Source: Closterium sp. NIES-65
Taxonomy: Eukaryota > Streptophyta > Zygnematophyceae > Desmidiales > Closteriaceae
Reading direction: 5' to 3'
DNA: 64,000 bases
Assembly (NCBI GenBank): GCA_948144175.1
Contig: CANXME010002011.1
Location: 186,001 to 250,000, forward strand
Shown here: in pieces, positions 1-9,831 of the stretch
Layout of the letters: each line of letters opens with the position of its first letter
Position numbering within the stretch: the first letter of the stretch is position 1
Position numbers and translations under genes: made by a program
The notes under the pieces: model-generated
What the model was told of the DNA's origin: nothing
What the model saw: the letters and a program-made list of their open reading frames with translations, nothing else
The model's database searches: none

Positions 1-1384
1 TGTGAATGAAGCGGCGTAGTTACAAAAGGATCGAGAAATAAGTTGTACTCGAAAGGAATTTGGCAAGGTAGCAGCGTTGAGCGGAAGTATTATACGCCTG
101 GATCTAAAACAGTAGAGTCGGGTGCCACATCCGTATGGACAGGGATGCGCGGTGATTGCACGCCAATGTCGGTCGGCGATGTGTGAGCAGGGTGATACTG
201 GAGCTGACGGGTCAACTATGGCGAGGTAGCTGGATTAGTAACAGGCTTTGCATGAGGCAGTGGGGGGGAGTATTCACAGTTACATCGGGAAGGTGGTTGA
301 TAGGTGCGAAAACAAGGGAGGGATAGTTGGGGGAGTGAGGAAATTCATGCCGTCGATAGCAAATTGTGCGATGTCGGCTGTTGGGCTGGGGAAACGAGGT
401 GGAGGGGGAATATTGAATTTGCCATGCCCCGCTTTTCATCCCGAACCGCATCCGGCCATCAATGTGAGACCGATTCGCAAACGTCGAGGCGCCTTGAGAT
501 TGTTTGGGAAGCAAAATTGATGGCGCGGGAGGTGGGTGCTGGAGGATGCACGATGACAGATTCTGAAGTGGGCGACGGGAATCGCAAAATATGAACGGCT
601 GAGATAGGTAAAAGGCTCGAAATTCTTCCCGTTTCTTTCGCAAACCAGGCCTGGATTCGTTGAACAAAATTAGCACCATAACTTGTGTGCTGTACCATTA
701 TGAACGTAGGTAGTGGTTTATTGTACTTGTTATAAGCCATTAGCATAAAGCCCAGCCAGCCTTCTTGTCTTCACATAACAGGGATGTGGTGGAGTTTGTG
801 GCATAAGCCCATGCATCACAACGTTTGCACGCCCAGCAGTGTCAGCCATAGGTCCTTGACATCTTGTCCTAGCGAAGGCTGATATTACGATCATTCGATA
901 TTGTTAGACAAACCGTTCAAGAGTTTGTTCAGTACGACGCACCCAATCCTGGTATGGGCAATCCATACCGTGGATATTGCATCGTTGATGATGTAGCAGC
1001 AGGCCAACTGTTGTGAGTATTAGACTGATAGCAATTAATTCGGGTACATATGTGACATCTCTACAAAAGTGTGTACTTGTCAGTGAGATGGCTGTTGCAT
1101 CTGTTTACAACGAGGCACTATACATTGAACAAGGCCACAACGTGCTACAAGGAAAGTGGCACGCCCTGTGACATAAGGGAAAGTAGCACTAGTTACACAG
1201 CCATGGCAGTGACCAGCCAAATAATCTCCAAAAGGAAGCCGAAGAATGGGAAGCAGATGTGTCCATAGAACAAGAAAATCGTAAGCTGCTGTGAGCGTGG
1301 GCAAGTGGGAGCTGCTTCACTGCTGCCTTAAGAGTCGACTCAAGAGTCACCGTGCAGAGGGGGCCTTTGGAGACGTGGCAAGAG
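1..1384. other. No recognisable gene
   Basis: Short open frames exist on both strands (for example 212-679 minus and 248-520 plus), but they overlap one another, show no family motif and have no convincing splice partners. This stretch lies beyond the 3' end of the fasciclin gene and may hold its 3' untranslated region and intergenic DNA. I see no repeat that recurs elsewhere in the window. Confidence 0.5.
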
Positions 1385-4300
1385 TCACTGCGCAGGTGGT
1401 GCTGGCACTGTGGTGTTGGGATCTGAACTGGACAGAGGAGAAGTTGCTGTTGCCACGGCTGGGATTTGCTTATCTGCTGCCACCGCTGGTGGCGGTGGAG
1501 ATGCTATGGGAGGGGCTGACGGTGTGGATGGTGGGGTAGGGGTTGCTGACGGGGATGGCTGGGGAGGTCTTGGAGGAGGGTTTGGAGGAGGGTTTGGACG
1601 AGAGGATATTGTAGGGGATGTTGTTGGAGGGGCGAAGTAGACCGAGTCTGGGATGAGCAGCGAGTCCAGTACATGCACCTGGTGGAGTGGGGTGCGGTGC
1701 GGTGGGGTGGGGTGAGGTGGGGTGGAATGGAGCAGGGTGAGGTGGGGGGTTTGGTGGGTTGGGATCAGGTGGGGCGGGGTGGAGTGGGGTGGGGTGCAGT
1801 AGAGGGTGGGACTGGCCGGATGTGCATGGAATACGGCAGCAAGGACGAGTGGGGAGTGCTAGACCTGCATGCACTCACGTGTGCCGGATATCCCTCAAAC
1901 CCATATCCCACACCTGCATGCTCTCGTCCGTGTATGTGTTGGGCATAATGATGGTGGCACGGTAAGGCACTAGACCTGCATGCTCTCACGTGTGTCCGAG
2001 AGCTCTTATCCCATAGCCCCCTCCCCCATAGCCCTCACCTGCATGCTCTCACGTGTGTCCGAGAGCTCTCGTCCCATAAACCCCCACCTCATAACCCCCA
2101 TCAGTAGGCTCTCGTCCGTATATGCGTTGGGCATGGTGATGGTGGCACGGGAGATCCCTCTGGTTGCACTCGCAGCAGCACCATGAAAGTGAGTCCTTGA
2201 CACACGTGCTTTCGTGTGTCTCCCATACCACAACCCTCACCTGCATGCTCTCGTCCGTGTATGCGTTGGGCATGGTGATGGTGGCACGGGAAGGCCCTTG
2301 GCTCGGCCGCAGCACCACGACAGCAGGTCCTTCTCAAGTGTGCACTCATGCGTATCTCATCCCATAGCCCTCACCTGCATGCTCTCGTCCGTGTACGCGT
2401 TGGGCATGGTGATGGTGGCACGGGAAGGCCCCTGGCTCGGCCGCAGCACCACGTTGAAAAGGAAGCTCGCTGCGTCCTTCACCAGTGGCTCGTGCTGATC
2501 CGTCATGTACTGCAGGAGAGGAGAGGGGGAGGGGTAGGGACAAGGAAAAAGAAGAGGGAGTGAGAGAGAATGAGGCCGCAGCACTACGTTAAAAGAGAAA
2601 GCTCGCTGCGTCCTTCACCAGTGGCTCGTTCGTGCTGATCCGTTTGGTACTGAAGCGGAAGGAGGGCGGAAGGAGGGACAGTGGAAGGGGGGGAGAATGA
2701 AATGGGGAAGAACAGTAGGCGAGAGGGCAGGAAGCCGTAGCACTACGTTGAAAGAGGAAGCTCGCTGCATCCTTCACCAGGGGCTCGTTCGTGCTGATCC
2801 GTTTGGTACTGCAACGGAAGGAGAGGGGGAGAAAGTGGGGAGGGTAGGTCGGGGAGGGCGATGAAGAGCAAACGAGAGAGCATGAAGCCGCAGCACCACA
2901 GCCCCATCCCCCTCCCTCCCATCCCCCTCCCACCCCCCTGAACCCCACTCACCATGGTTCCAGTGGCGGCTTGAGTCAACTCCGTGTAAGTGACCTGCCT
3001 GCCCCGCACCACATGGAAATTGACCACTGCCGTGGCGATGGCCGGGTCGTTGATGAGGGGGGAGTCGTCGGGCAGGTCCTTGATGGTGTCGGGATCCGGT
3101 ACGAAGAATGTGACTTTCTCTGTTGAGTTGAGTGCCTTCCCCATGAGAGTGAGGAGACCTGGATCCAGGAGGGGATGAGAGGGGGCAGTGGGAAGGGCGA
3201 GTCGTCGGGCAGGTCCTTGATGGTGTCGTGGTCGGGCACGAAGAAGGTGACTTTCTCCGTTGAGTTGAGTGCCTTGCCCATGAGGGTCAGGAGACCTGGG
3301 GGGTGAGAGGGGAGGGGATGCGAGGGGAGGGGATGCGAGGGGACAATGATGAGCGGCGAATCGTCGGGCAGGTCCTTTATGGTGTCGGGGTCGGGTACAA
3401 AGAAGGTGACTTTCTCCGTGGAATTGAGGGCCTTACCCATGAGGGTCAGGAGACCTGAAAGAGGGGTTGGGTTGTGGGATAGGATAAGAGTAATAATCGG
3501 GGACGAGGTGGGAACGTCCTTGATGATGTCGGGGTTTGGCACCTCCCTTATAGAAGGTAAGCGTAATGAGGTTATTTTTGAGACGTCTCAAAGATAACCT
3601 CATTACACGTCCTTGATGATGTCGGGGTTTGGCACCTCCCTTATAGAAGGTGACTTTCTCTGTCGAGTTGAGTGCCTTGCCCAAGAAAATGAGCAGGCCC
3701 GCGGGAGGATGGCAAATTGGGAGGGGACTACGGAGGGGGCCATGCCACCATACCATGAACTTTAGGTAGGGAGGGAATGGGGGGTGATGGTTGACAGGGG
3801 AGATGGGAAACACTTTACAATATTTAAGGAGCGCCTTACCTCAGCTGATCGTGAACATCATAAGCTGCGGGTCGTTTAGGTACGCCTAAAGCATCGTCAG
3901 CACCTCCCGTAGGTCAGGACCTCCCGAATGGAACAGTTCAAGCGCCTTACGGAATCCTGAAAGTCCTGAAGAGCTTCATGAAGCCCAAAGAAAAAAGCCT
4001 TACCTCCGTTGATCGCGAACATCATGAACTGCGGGTCGTCGAAGTACGGCTGTAGCATCTTCAGCACCTTCTGCGCGTTCCCCAGGTCCACTCCGCCGCT
4101 CCCCGTGGGCGGAGACGGCGGGGGCGGAGGCGGAGACTTCTGCGCTGAAGAAGGCTTGCGCCGCCTCGGGGGAGAAGCAGGCGGGGGGGACTTCGGGGGA
4201 GACGGTTTAGGGGGAGACCGCTTAGACGGAGACCGTTTAGCGGGGGGCGGTTGCTTGGGGGATTTTTGCTTAGGCGGGGAGGAGGAATGCGGCGGGGGGG

Positions 4301-5126
4301 GACGCTTCTTGGGGAGGATCGGCGAGCGCTTCTTCGGAGGGGAAGTTCCCCGCTTCGGCGGGGAAACTCCGCGCTTAGGCGGGGACGTATTAGATGCGCT
4401 TGCAGGACTTTTCGTGGGGACCTTCGGCGAATGATTAGCCGTTTTCTTCGGCGGCGAGGGCGTCTTTCTCTTAGGTGGCGGGGACGCTCTGATCATAACG
4501 CTAATTAATCTGCTGCCAAGCTTAGGACTCTTCTTGGTCGAACCGGGCCGCGGAACCGCCAGCGGCGGCAGCGGCGGCGACGGACGCGCTCGTTTCAGCA
4601 GCTCGGTGTAGAGCAGCGATATGGTCTCTCTGGATCGCGCGGCGCTCGCCGCCGTAGGTAACGGCGGCTCTGGCGGCGGGTTTTCCGCGAAGTTCTCCTC
4701 TACGTTCCGGGGCTTGAAGAAATTCGGCGCGTTTGACGGCGATTTCGACGCCGAGTTTACGGGATTCCCGCTGCTACTCATGAAACTGCTACGCTTCTCG
4801 GCGCTAGTATGGATGCCTACTAGTTTAGAATCCGGTGACGCTGCTAATACGCGCGGATATCCTCTCCCGTTGAGGGCGCCAATCGCAACGGATCGAGCGC
4901 TCATGGCAGCGGCATCTGCGCCAGCTACGGCGGCGGTAGTTGCGGCGGCAGCTGCGGCGGTGATTGAGCTTCCGCTGGGGGACGGAGCTGACGCGGGAAG
5001 GGCGGAGAGAACGAGTAAAAATAACACGAAAGCTAGAGAAAACGCTACCATGGACAATGGCGATGCTGATGGCGCTGGCGACTCGAAACAATTCCGCAGT
5101 TGATCCCTCCGCCGACAATCCGCCAT
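1385..5126 (-). CDS. Fasciclin-like (FAS1) proline-rich cell-surface protein, 4 exons
   Basis: Exons on the minus strand are 5126-4004, 3158-2953, 2509-2375 and 1678-1385. Donors GTAAGG, GTGAGT and GTGAGG pair with AG acceptors, and phases 1, 0, 0 close to 585 codons plus stop. A hydrophobic segment around residues 27-47 looks like a signal peptide, so the in-frame Met26 (position 5051) is a likely alternative start. Residues of about 190-340 form a Pro/Lys/Ser-rich extensin-like region with repeated SPPK units. A single FAS1 domain then runs across the exon 1/2 junction through KVTFFVPDPDTIKDLPDDSP and the conserved H in NFHVV to VHVLDSLLIP, followed by a Pro-rich tail. Family knowledge: FAS1 proteins are secreted or wall/membrane-associated adhesion proteins. 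I see no clear GPI-anchor signal at the C-terminus. All three introns hold duplicated exon edges. Confidence 0.85.
1868..2374 (-). repeat. Intron 3 copies of the 3' edge of fasciclin exon 3
   Basis: The end of exon 3 (coding ATITMPNAYTDESMQ plus its GTGAGG donor, 2369-2460) recurs in degraded form at about 2235-2320, 2101-2186 and 1914-1965. Shorter fragments lie near 1868, 1976 and 2039. The best copy keeps the donor (CCTCAC on the plus strand). From 1680 to 1805 the intron is a GGGGT-rich run, which is an expanded pyrimidine tract before the exon 4 acceptor when read on the minus strand. Confidence 0.8.
2588..2815 (-). repeat. Intron 2 copies of the 5' edge of fasciclin exon 3
   Basis: Two copies (about 2588-2655 and 2750-2815) of the first ~60 bases of exon 3 sit upstream of it, each near its own acceptor. 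Both carry a 4-base insertion in the CACGAGCC segment that shifts the frame. Only the copy at 2375-2509 can be the true exon. Confidence 0.8.
3196..3925 (-). repeat. Intron 1 copies of the exon 2 5' edge and exon 1 3' edge
   Basis: Four copies of the start of exon 2 (coding GLLTLMGKALNSTEKVTFF) lie at about 3196-3302, 3352-3455, 3500-3556 (partial) and 3607-3706. The first two retain a CAG/GTCTCCTG acceptor. In the last, the acceptor AG has become GG and the reading frame is broken. One copy of the exon 1 3' edge, with a GTAAGG donor, lies at about 3836-3925. None of the copies has an intact far-side splice site. Confidence 0.82.
3563..3606. repeat. 44-bp near-perfect palindrome
   Basis: GTAATGAGGTTAT and its complement ATAACCTCATTAC bracket a centre of GAGACGTCTC. 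The two 22-base arms differ at one position. It sits exactly between two partial copies of the exon 2 edge that share GATGTCGGGGTTTGGCACC, so it may mark a fold-back event during the duplication. Confidence 0.9.
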
Positions 5127-6144
5127 GACGGATTGTCTAGGTCGCCTTGATCCTACAGGTCGGTTCAGGAAACAACCGAAGCTTATCCAAATCAGGTCGT
5201 GAGGTAGCTAGGAGGGAAAAAAGCTGATTGAAGATCTAACATTAAAGGCGTAGGGTAGCGAGGAAGGAACGAGGGCAGCGCGGTTGCGGGTGTGTGATCC
5301 TAATGGACAGCGTACTATTCTCTTACGGAGACCAAACACATTCTAACTAAGATATTGGCACGAGAGGAGTACGTGCTCATGTAGTCGCGGAAACGGAAAG
5401 CCACTGCGGCTCGATGTCGGTAGGTTTCATCCGGGACAAAGTCCTGAGATCCAAGTTCTAGTTGAATAGAAAACCGCCAGCTCACGCTATGCTAAAGGCC
5501 TTTTACGATAGCCGTCCACTACAACTGTAACTGTACCACCGCGTTGCGACATGATCGGTAGAAAAGAAGCATACCGTGGAAGAAGTGAAGAGGACGTGCC
5601 AATATGTCGTGCGGCACCCTATTTCGCTCTTTTTTTTTGGTAGTTTGCTTGTGAAACCGACGGCCAAAGCCGCTGTTTGTCGGTTGGTAAGATCGGTGCA
5701 ACTGGCGCCCGCTCTTCCCTGTTTCAGCATCCCACATTCTGACGAGTCAACGCGAGGACTTCCCGTGAATAACTAAGAGTGAGAGAGTGGGTAGCAGCAG
5801 GGCTGTGTGAGTGGGAGACGCGGCCAGCCATGCTAGGTCGAATACAAACGGGGAATACGGAACGGAAATATTCAGATTGAAGAAACATGAGGGGAGGAAA
5901 CAACGACAGGTTGATTGGAACGCTGAGGAAAAATGCGGGAAGAATTTGAAGGAAATTGTTTTGTACTGAAGACATTTCGCGAGGACGACTCGGTAGGCGC
6001 CCCGTGCGATGCCGACACGATCGCTGACAGAATCTGGTCACCACGTGGCTGGTGGAGGGTACACTATGGTGTGAGTTCTCGAAGTGTTACAGATTCACAT
6101 TTTCAAGCTCTTTCTTCATAAGCATTTTGAATTTACTGTGTTAG
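5127..6144. other. Intergenic region upstream of the fasciclin gene
   Basis: Presumed promoter region of the minus-strand fasciclin gene. The open frames seen here (for example 5724-6044 minus) have no family features. A T-run lies at about 5628-5637. The right end, 6140-6144, is the GTTAG target duplication of gypsy element A. Confidence 0.5.
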
Positions 6145-6487
6145 TGCAAGGAAAATCCCTTTTCCTTACTTCGCATCCCTGCTCAACGCGTACATCACTG
6201 TAGCACCACATTCAGCACCGTTACCACTCGCAATCCTCGCATCGACAATCCGCCCGCCACCTTCGCACGTCGCACCCCGACCTCACGGCTTGGTGGGTAA
6301 CCCGCGCTACGGGCCTCGGCTTCGACACTTTTTCCCAACCTCACTCCCAGGCTCGTCGCGCGACAACCACAGTCCATTACCGTTACCACTGTAGTTTCGC
6401 TATATATTCTTCGCTCATGCCTTCGCTCATTGTACGGTTGCTTCGATAGTGCAATTCTCGTTCATTCACTAAATTGCACTCGTAACA
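6145..6487 (+). repeat. 5' LTR of gypsy A
   Basis: Starts TGCAAGG (canonical TGTAAGG in its partner) and ends CGTAACA. It contains a TATA-like CTATATATT near 6398, the likely promoter of the element. Its length matches the 3' LTR exactly. Confidence 0.92.
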
Positions 6488-6669
6488 CTAAGTATTCAGA
6501 GCCTACGATCTCCTCTCGGACTGCACCCACACCTTCGCTTCCCCACTATCTCAATTTTTGGAGGGGGTAGACGTCTCTCAGCGACACAGCACCGCCACTC
6601 TTAGTGCTCTCTCGTAAGCACGCACGGCCACGACCGAGGCTCTCGCTGAGCTCGCCCGACACCCCCGCC

Positions 6670-8522
6670 ATGGCCGAATTCACACTCGCCACATTGACGC
6701 AGGAGCAGCTCAACCGTCTGGTGCGCCAACTTGAAGATTCAGCCCTCGAAATTGCGACGCTCACGGCGGAATAACTCTCCGCGCGTCAGCAATTAACGAT
6801 GAACACTCCAGCGCCACCACACGCACCGACAAATGCATCTGCACAATCGGACGAGCCGATCGTCATCTCGCCCGGCACACCAACACAAAATTGCAGCGTG
6901 GGACAGCGCTCAGGCGTAGCCAGCGATGGCGCCGCCCAGCCGATGCCTGGCATGGGAGGAAACAAGGTCGCACCAAGCCCGCGGGAGCCTCGCGAAGCCC
7001 GTCAGCACGTGGAGTTCGCGGGGACAAGTGGCGAACAGGCCATTATGGCACCAATGCCACTCAAGCCGCAACGCCCGCCCTGCTTCGACCCGAGCCAGCG
7101 TGGAGGTACGACAGTTCAATCGTGGGTCTTCACGATGAACATCTTCTTCGACGCGAATTACGTCGAGTCGGACGCAGCGAAGATTCGGTATGTTGTTTCG
7201 CTGCTAAGGGGCCCCGCCATGGACTGGTTGCGAGTCATCGTGACGTCGCCACGCGCCTACGAGCCACCGTTCTCAGAACCCCAGCCACTAGACCACTGGG
7301 ATAAAAGGGCTTGTTTAAATAGCGGGTCAGTGCGCCCATAACCCCCCAGGCAACCGTGCCTGTAACCCTTCCCTAGGATCAATCGGGGATCACTAGTGGA
7401 CCTCTGACACCCCCCCTCACTGGGATGCCCGAAGTGCACACACCGGGATTCGAACCCAAGACCTTCGCTCTGATACCATCTCAGAACCCCAGCCACTAGA
7501 CCACTGGGATAAAAGGGCTTGTTTAAATAGCGGGTCAGTGCGCCCATAACCCCCCAGGCAACCGTGCCTGTAACCCTTCCCTAGGATCAATCGGGGATCA
7601 CTAGTGGACCTCTGACAACCGTCGCAAGAGGAAGGGCCCACGGGTCCAGCTGTCACCTGGAGTTCATTCTGCGAGACTGCCCAATACAGCACGCGAGATG
7701 CGTGGTGCGCAGGGCTTTGGGCGCGCTTCGAGCCGATCGCGGCTTCTATTTCGGCGCGCAAGAGATTGCGCACTTGGTGGCAGCTCTGATCGGTTCCAGA
7801 CTATACGAGTGGTTTTCTCGCATTATGAGAGCAGGTCGGCTACATGCACGAAGCGGAGCGGGTGGACCGTTACGTTGGAGGGCTGAAGCCGGACATCTCG
7901 CACGAAATCATGCTACGCGGGCTCTCCAACTTCAACGAGATTCTCGCGCTCGCCGAGAAAATCAACATTTTACGCCGTCCGAGACCGGGTCCTACTATGG
8001 ACATCGTCCTCAGGGACCGATCGAGTACGCCACTGTACACGCTGTTGCGACGAATGCAGCTGCCGCGCCGTTTAAGGGGCGCTGCTTTGCTTGCAACAGG
8101 CCGGGCCAACGCAAGAGCGTATGCCCAGAGGAGCTAAGGCGCCGCGGAGCAGAGCAGGGGAGGGAGTCTCCAAGGCAGGGAAACGCCAGCAGTCAGTAGG
8201 AATCGGACCAACTACTGACGAGACTGCCTGCTCGCCCAAACCCACCGACCCTCACCGAGTCACAGTACCGATTCACGCTATCGATCGGACTCGGACGAAT
8301 AAGGAGGGTACAGCGAAGGATTGCCCAGTACTGATCCACGGGAAAATACAGGGAGCAGCAGTGAAGATTTTTATCTACGGAGGAGCAAGCCACAGTTTAG
8401 TTAATACCGCAACCGCACGAAAACTACAGCTGACACTTAGCCGTTGCTTACCGGAGATAGACGCACGCTTAGTCGACGGCACGCCACTGGCCATACGGGA
8501 AAAGGTAGAGAGAGTCAAAGTC
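6670..8522 (+). pseudogene. gag and protease start of gypsy A (broken)
   Basis: The frame opens at ATG 6670 (MAEFTLATLTQEQL) and meets a TAA within about 35 codons. It continues as a Pro-rich gag with a retrotransposon gag core (FDANYVESDAAKIRYVVSLL, about 7147-7206). It is then split by the SMART insertion and shifts frame. A CCHC-like knuckle (CFACNRPGQRKSVC) lies near 8080-8125. The protease N-terminal part near 8370 reads IYGGASHS where the family has an Asp before the Gly pair, so the catalytic Asp is lost. The copia insertion at 8528 cuts the protease; its remainder resumes at 15536. Confidence 0.85.
7271..7617 (-). mobile_element. SMART/TRIM-type miniature LTR retrotransposon
   Basis: Two identical 139-bp terminal repeats (7271-7409 and 7479-7617) flank a 69-bp interior, with a perfect target duplication ACCGT (7266-7270, 7618-7622). 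On the minus strand the order is LTR, TGGTATCAGAGC primer site (7478-7467), a short interior, a G-run polypurine tract, LTR. It codes for nothing. The minus strand also contains a TGGTCTAGTGG A-box-like and a GGTTCGAATCC B-box-like sequence. Confidence 0.9.
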
Positions 8523-8527
8523 CGCTG

Positions 8528-8649
8528 TGTCAGAACATTATATAGCTTATACATTTGTGTAGGCTGTAGTGGGGTATCCCATAGGGGGTACAACCCAATT
8601 AGGGTTAGTACTTGTACCCACTTCATTCATTCTCGCTCTATTTTCCACA
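8528..8649 (+). repeat. 5' LTR of copia A
   Basis: TGTCAGAACATTATATAG...TTTTCCACA, 122 bp. It differs from the 3' LTR by an 11-base deletion and one transition, so the insertion is not very recent. Confidence 0.93.
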
Positions 8650-8661
8650 TGGTATCAGAGC
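8650..8661 (+). promoter_or_regulatory. Primer-binding site of copia A
   Basis: TGGTATCAGAGC directly abuts the LTR. It is the standard complement of the initiator methionine tRNA 3' end used by plant copia elements. Confidence 0.85.
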
Positions 8662-8765
8662 AGGTTCCCCCGTGGGAACTGTGCTTAGGGCCCACCACTT
8701 TTAAACTTTTTTTTTCTGCCCGTAGCGCGCTCCGGGCCCTCGCTCTCACTCTTTCGGCCTGCCCT

Positions 8766-9790
8766 GCAGGCCCCTAGCCGCCCGCGCGCCGCCTGTCCCG
8801 GCCCCTAGCCGCCCGCGCGCCGCCCGTTCAGGCCCCTAGCCGCCCGCGCGCCGCCCGTCCCGGCCCTAAGCCGCCCGCGCGCCGCCCGTCCCGGCCCCTA
8901 GCCGCTCGCGCGCCGCCCGTTCAGGCCCCTAGCCGCCCGCGCGCCGCCCGTCCCGGCCCCTAGCCGGTCGCGCGCCGCCCGTTCAGGCCCCTAGCCGCTC
9001 GCGCGCCGCCCGTTCAGGCCCCTAGCCGCCCGCGCGCCGCCCGTCCCGGCCCCTAGCCGCTCGCGCGCCGCCTGTTCAGGCCCCTAGCCGCCCGCGCGCC
9101 GCCCATCCCGGCCCCTAGCCACCCGCGCGCGCCCGTCCCGGCCCCTAGCCACCCGCGGGCGCCCGTCCCGGCCCCTAGCCGCCCGCGCGCGCCCGTTCCG
9201 GCCTCACACCGCCCGTGCGCCGCCCGTCCCTGCTGCACGCCGCCGTCCTGGCCCCCCACGCCGCCCGTTAGCCGCCGTGCAGCCTGAGCCGCCCGAGCCG
9301 TCTGCGCAGCTGAGGAGCCGAGCCGCCCGAGTCGCCTGTGCCGCTGACTGCCCGAGCTGCCCGAGCCGCCTGAGCCGCCCGAGCCGCCCGAGCCGCCTCC
9401 CCCCCCCCCCCCTTTTTCCGTCGCCTGTCGAGGCGACCTGAGGGGGCCGCTTGCGGGGTGGCAGGTGTGTGGTCTCCCCTACTTCTCCTCCTCCTTCGTC
9501 TCGAGCCGCCCTGCAGCCGAGCCGCCTCGCTGCCGAGCCGCTTTACACCCGAGCCTCCCAGCAGCCGAGCCGCCCTGCAGCCGAGCCGCTCTACACCCGA
9601 GCCTCCCAGCAGCCGAGCCGCCCTACAGCCGCGCCGCCGGGTCGCCGAGCTGCCGAGCTGCAGTTGCTGCCGAGCCGCCCTGCCGCCGAGCCGCCCGAGT
9701 CGCCCGAGCCGCAGAGCCGCCGTGCTGCCGAGCCTCTGAGTCGCCGAGCCTACTCTACCCACCACTGGTGAGCCCCTGCCCTGCTAGCAC
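8766..9790 (+). repeat. GC-rich minisatellite leader of copia A
   Basis: From 8766 to about 9220 a unit of roughly 30 bases (CCCTAGCCGCCCGCGCGCCG core, ending CCCGTCCCGG or CCCGTTCAGG) repeats some 14 times. Beyond it lie runs of GCCGAGCCGCC-type units to about 9760. No plausible protein is encoded. Copia C carries a typical gag start between its own leader and the zinc-finger region; here that segment is missing. Confidence 0.85.
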
Positions 9791-9831
9791 GCTGCGCGTC
9801 GCCTGCTTGCCTGCCTGCCTCCCTTTTTGGC

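Noticed and set aside
3196..3455. Additional FAS1 coding exons giving a multi-domain protein
   Set aside because: The copies have acceptors but no donors and no continuation of the domain, and would break the phase.
7440..7510. tRNA gene or tRNA-derived SINE on the minus strand
   Set aside because: A- and B-box-like sequences are present, but no acceptor stem is evident, and terminal repeats, primer site, polypurine tract and target duplication show an LTR-type miniature element.
8766..9260. CRISPR-like array of ~30-bp repeats
   Set aside because: Repeats are contiguous and diverged, with no unique spacers, and lie inside a retrotransposon leader of a eukaryotic genome.
9268..9765. Arg/Gly-rich minus-strand frame (and equivalents at 49078-49578 and 59792-60523)
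   Set aside because: GC-rich leader repeats stay open in several frames by composition alone.
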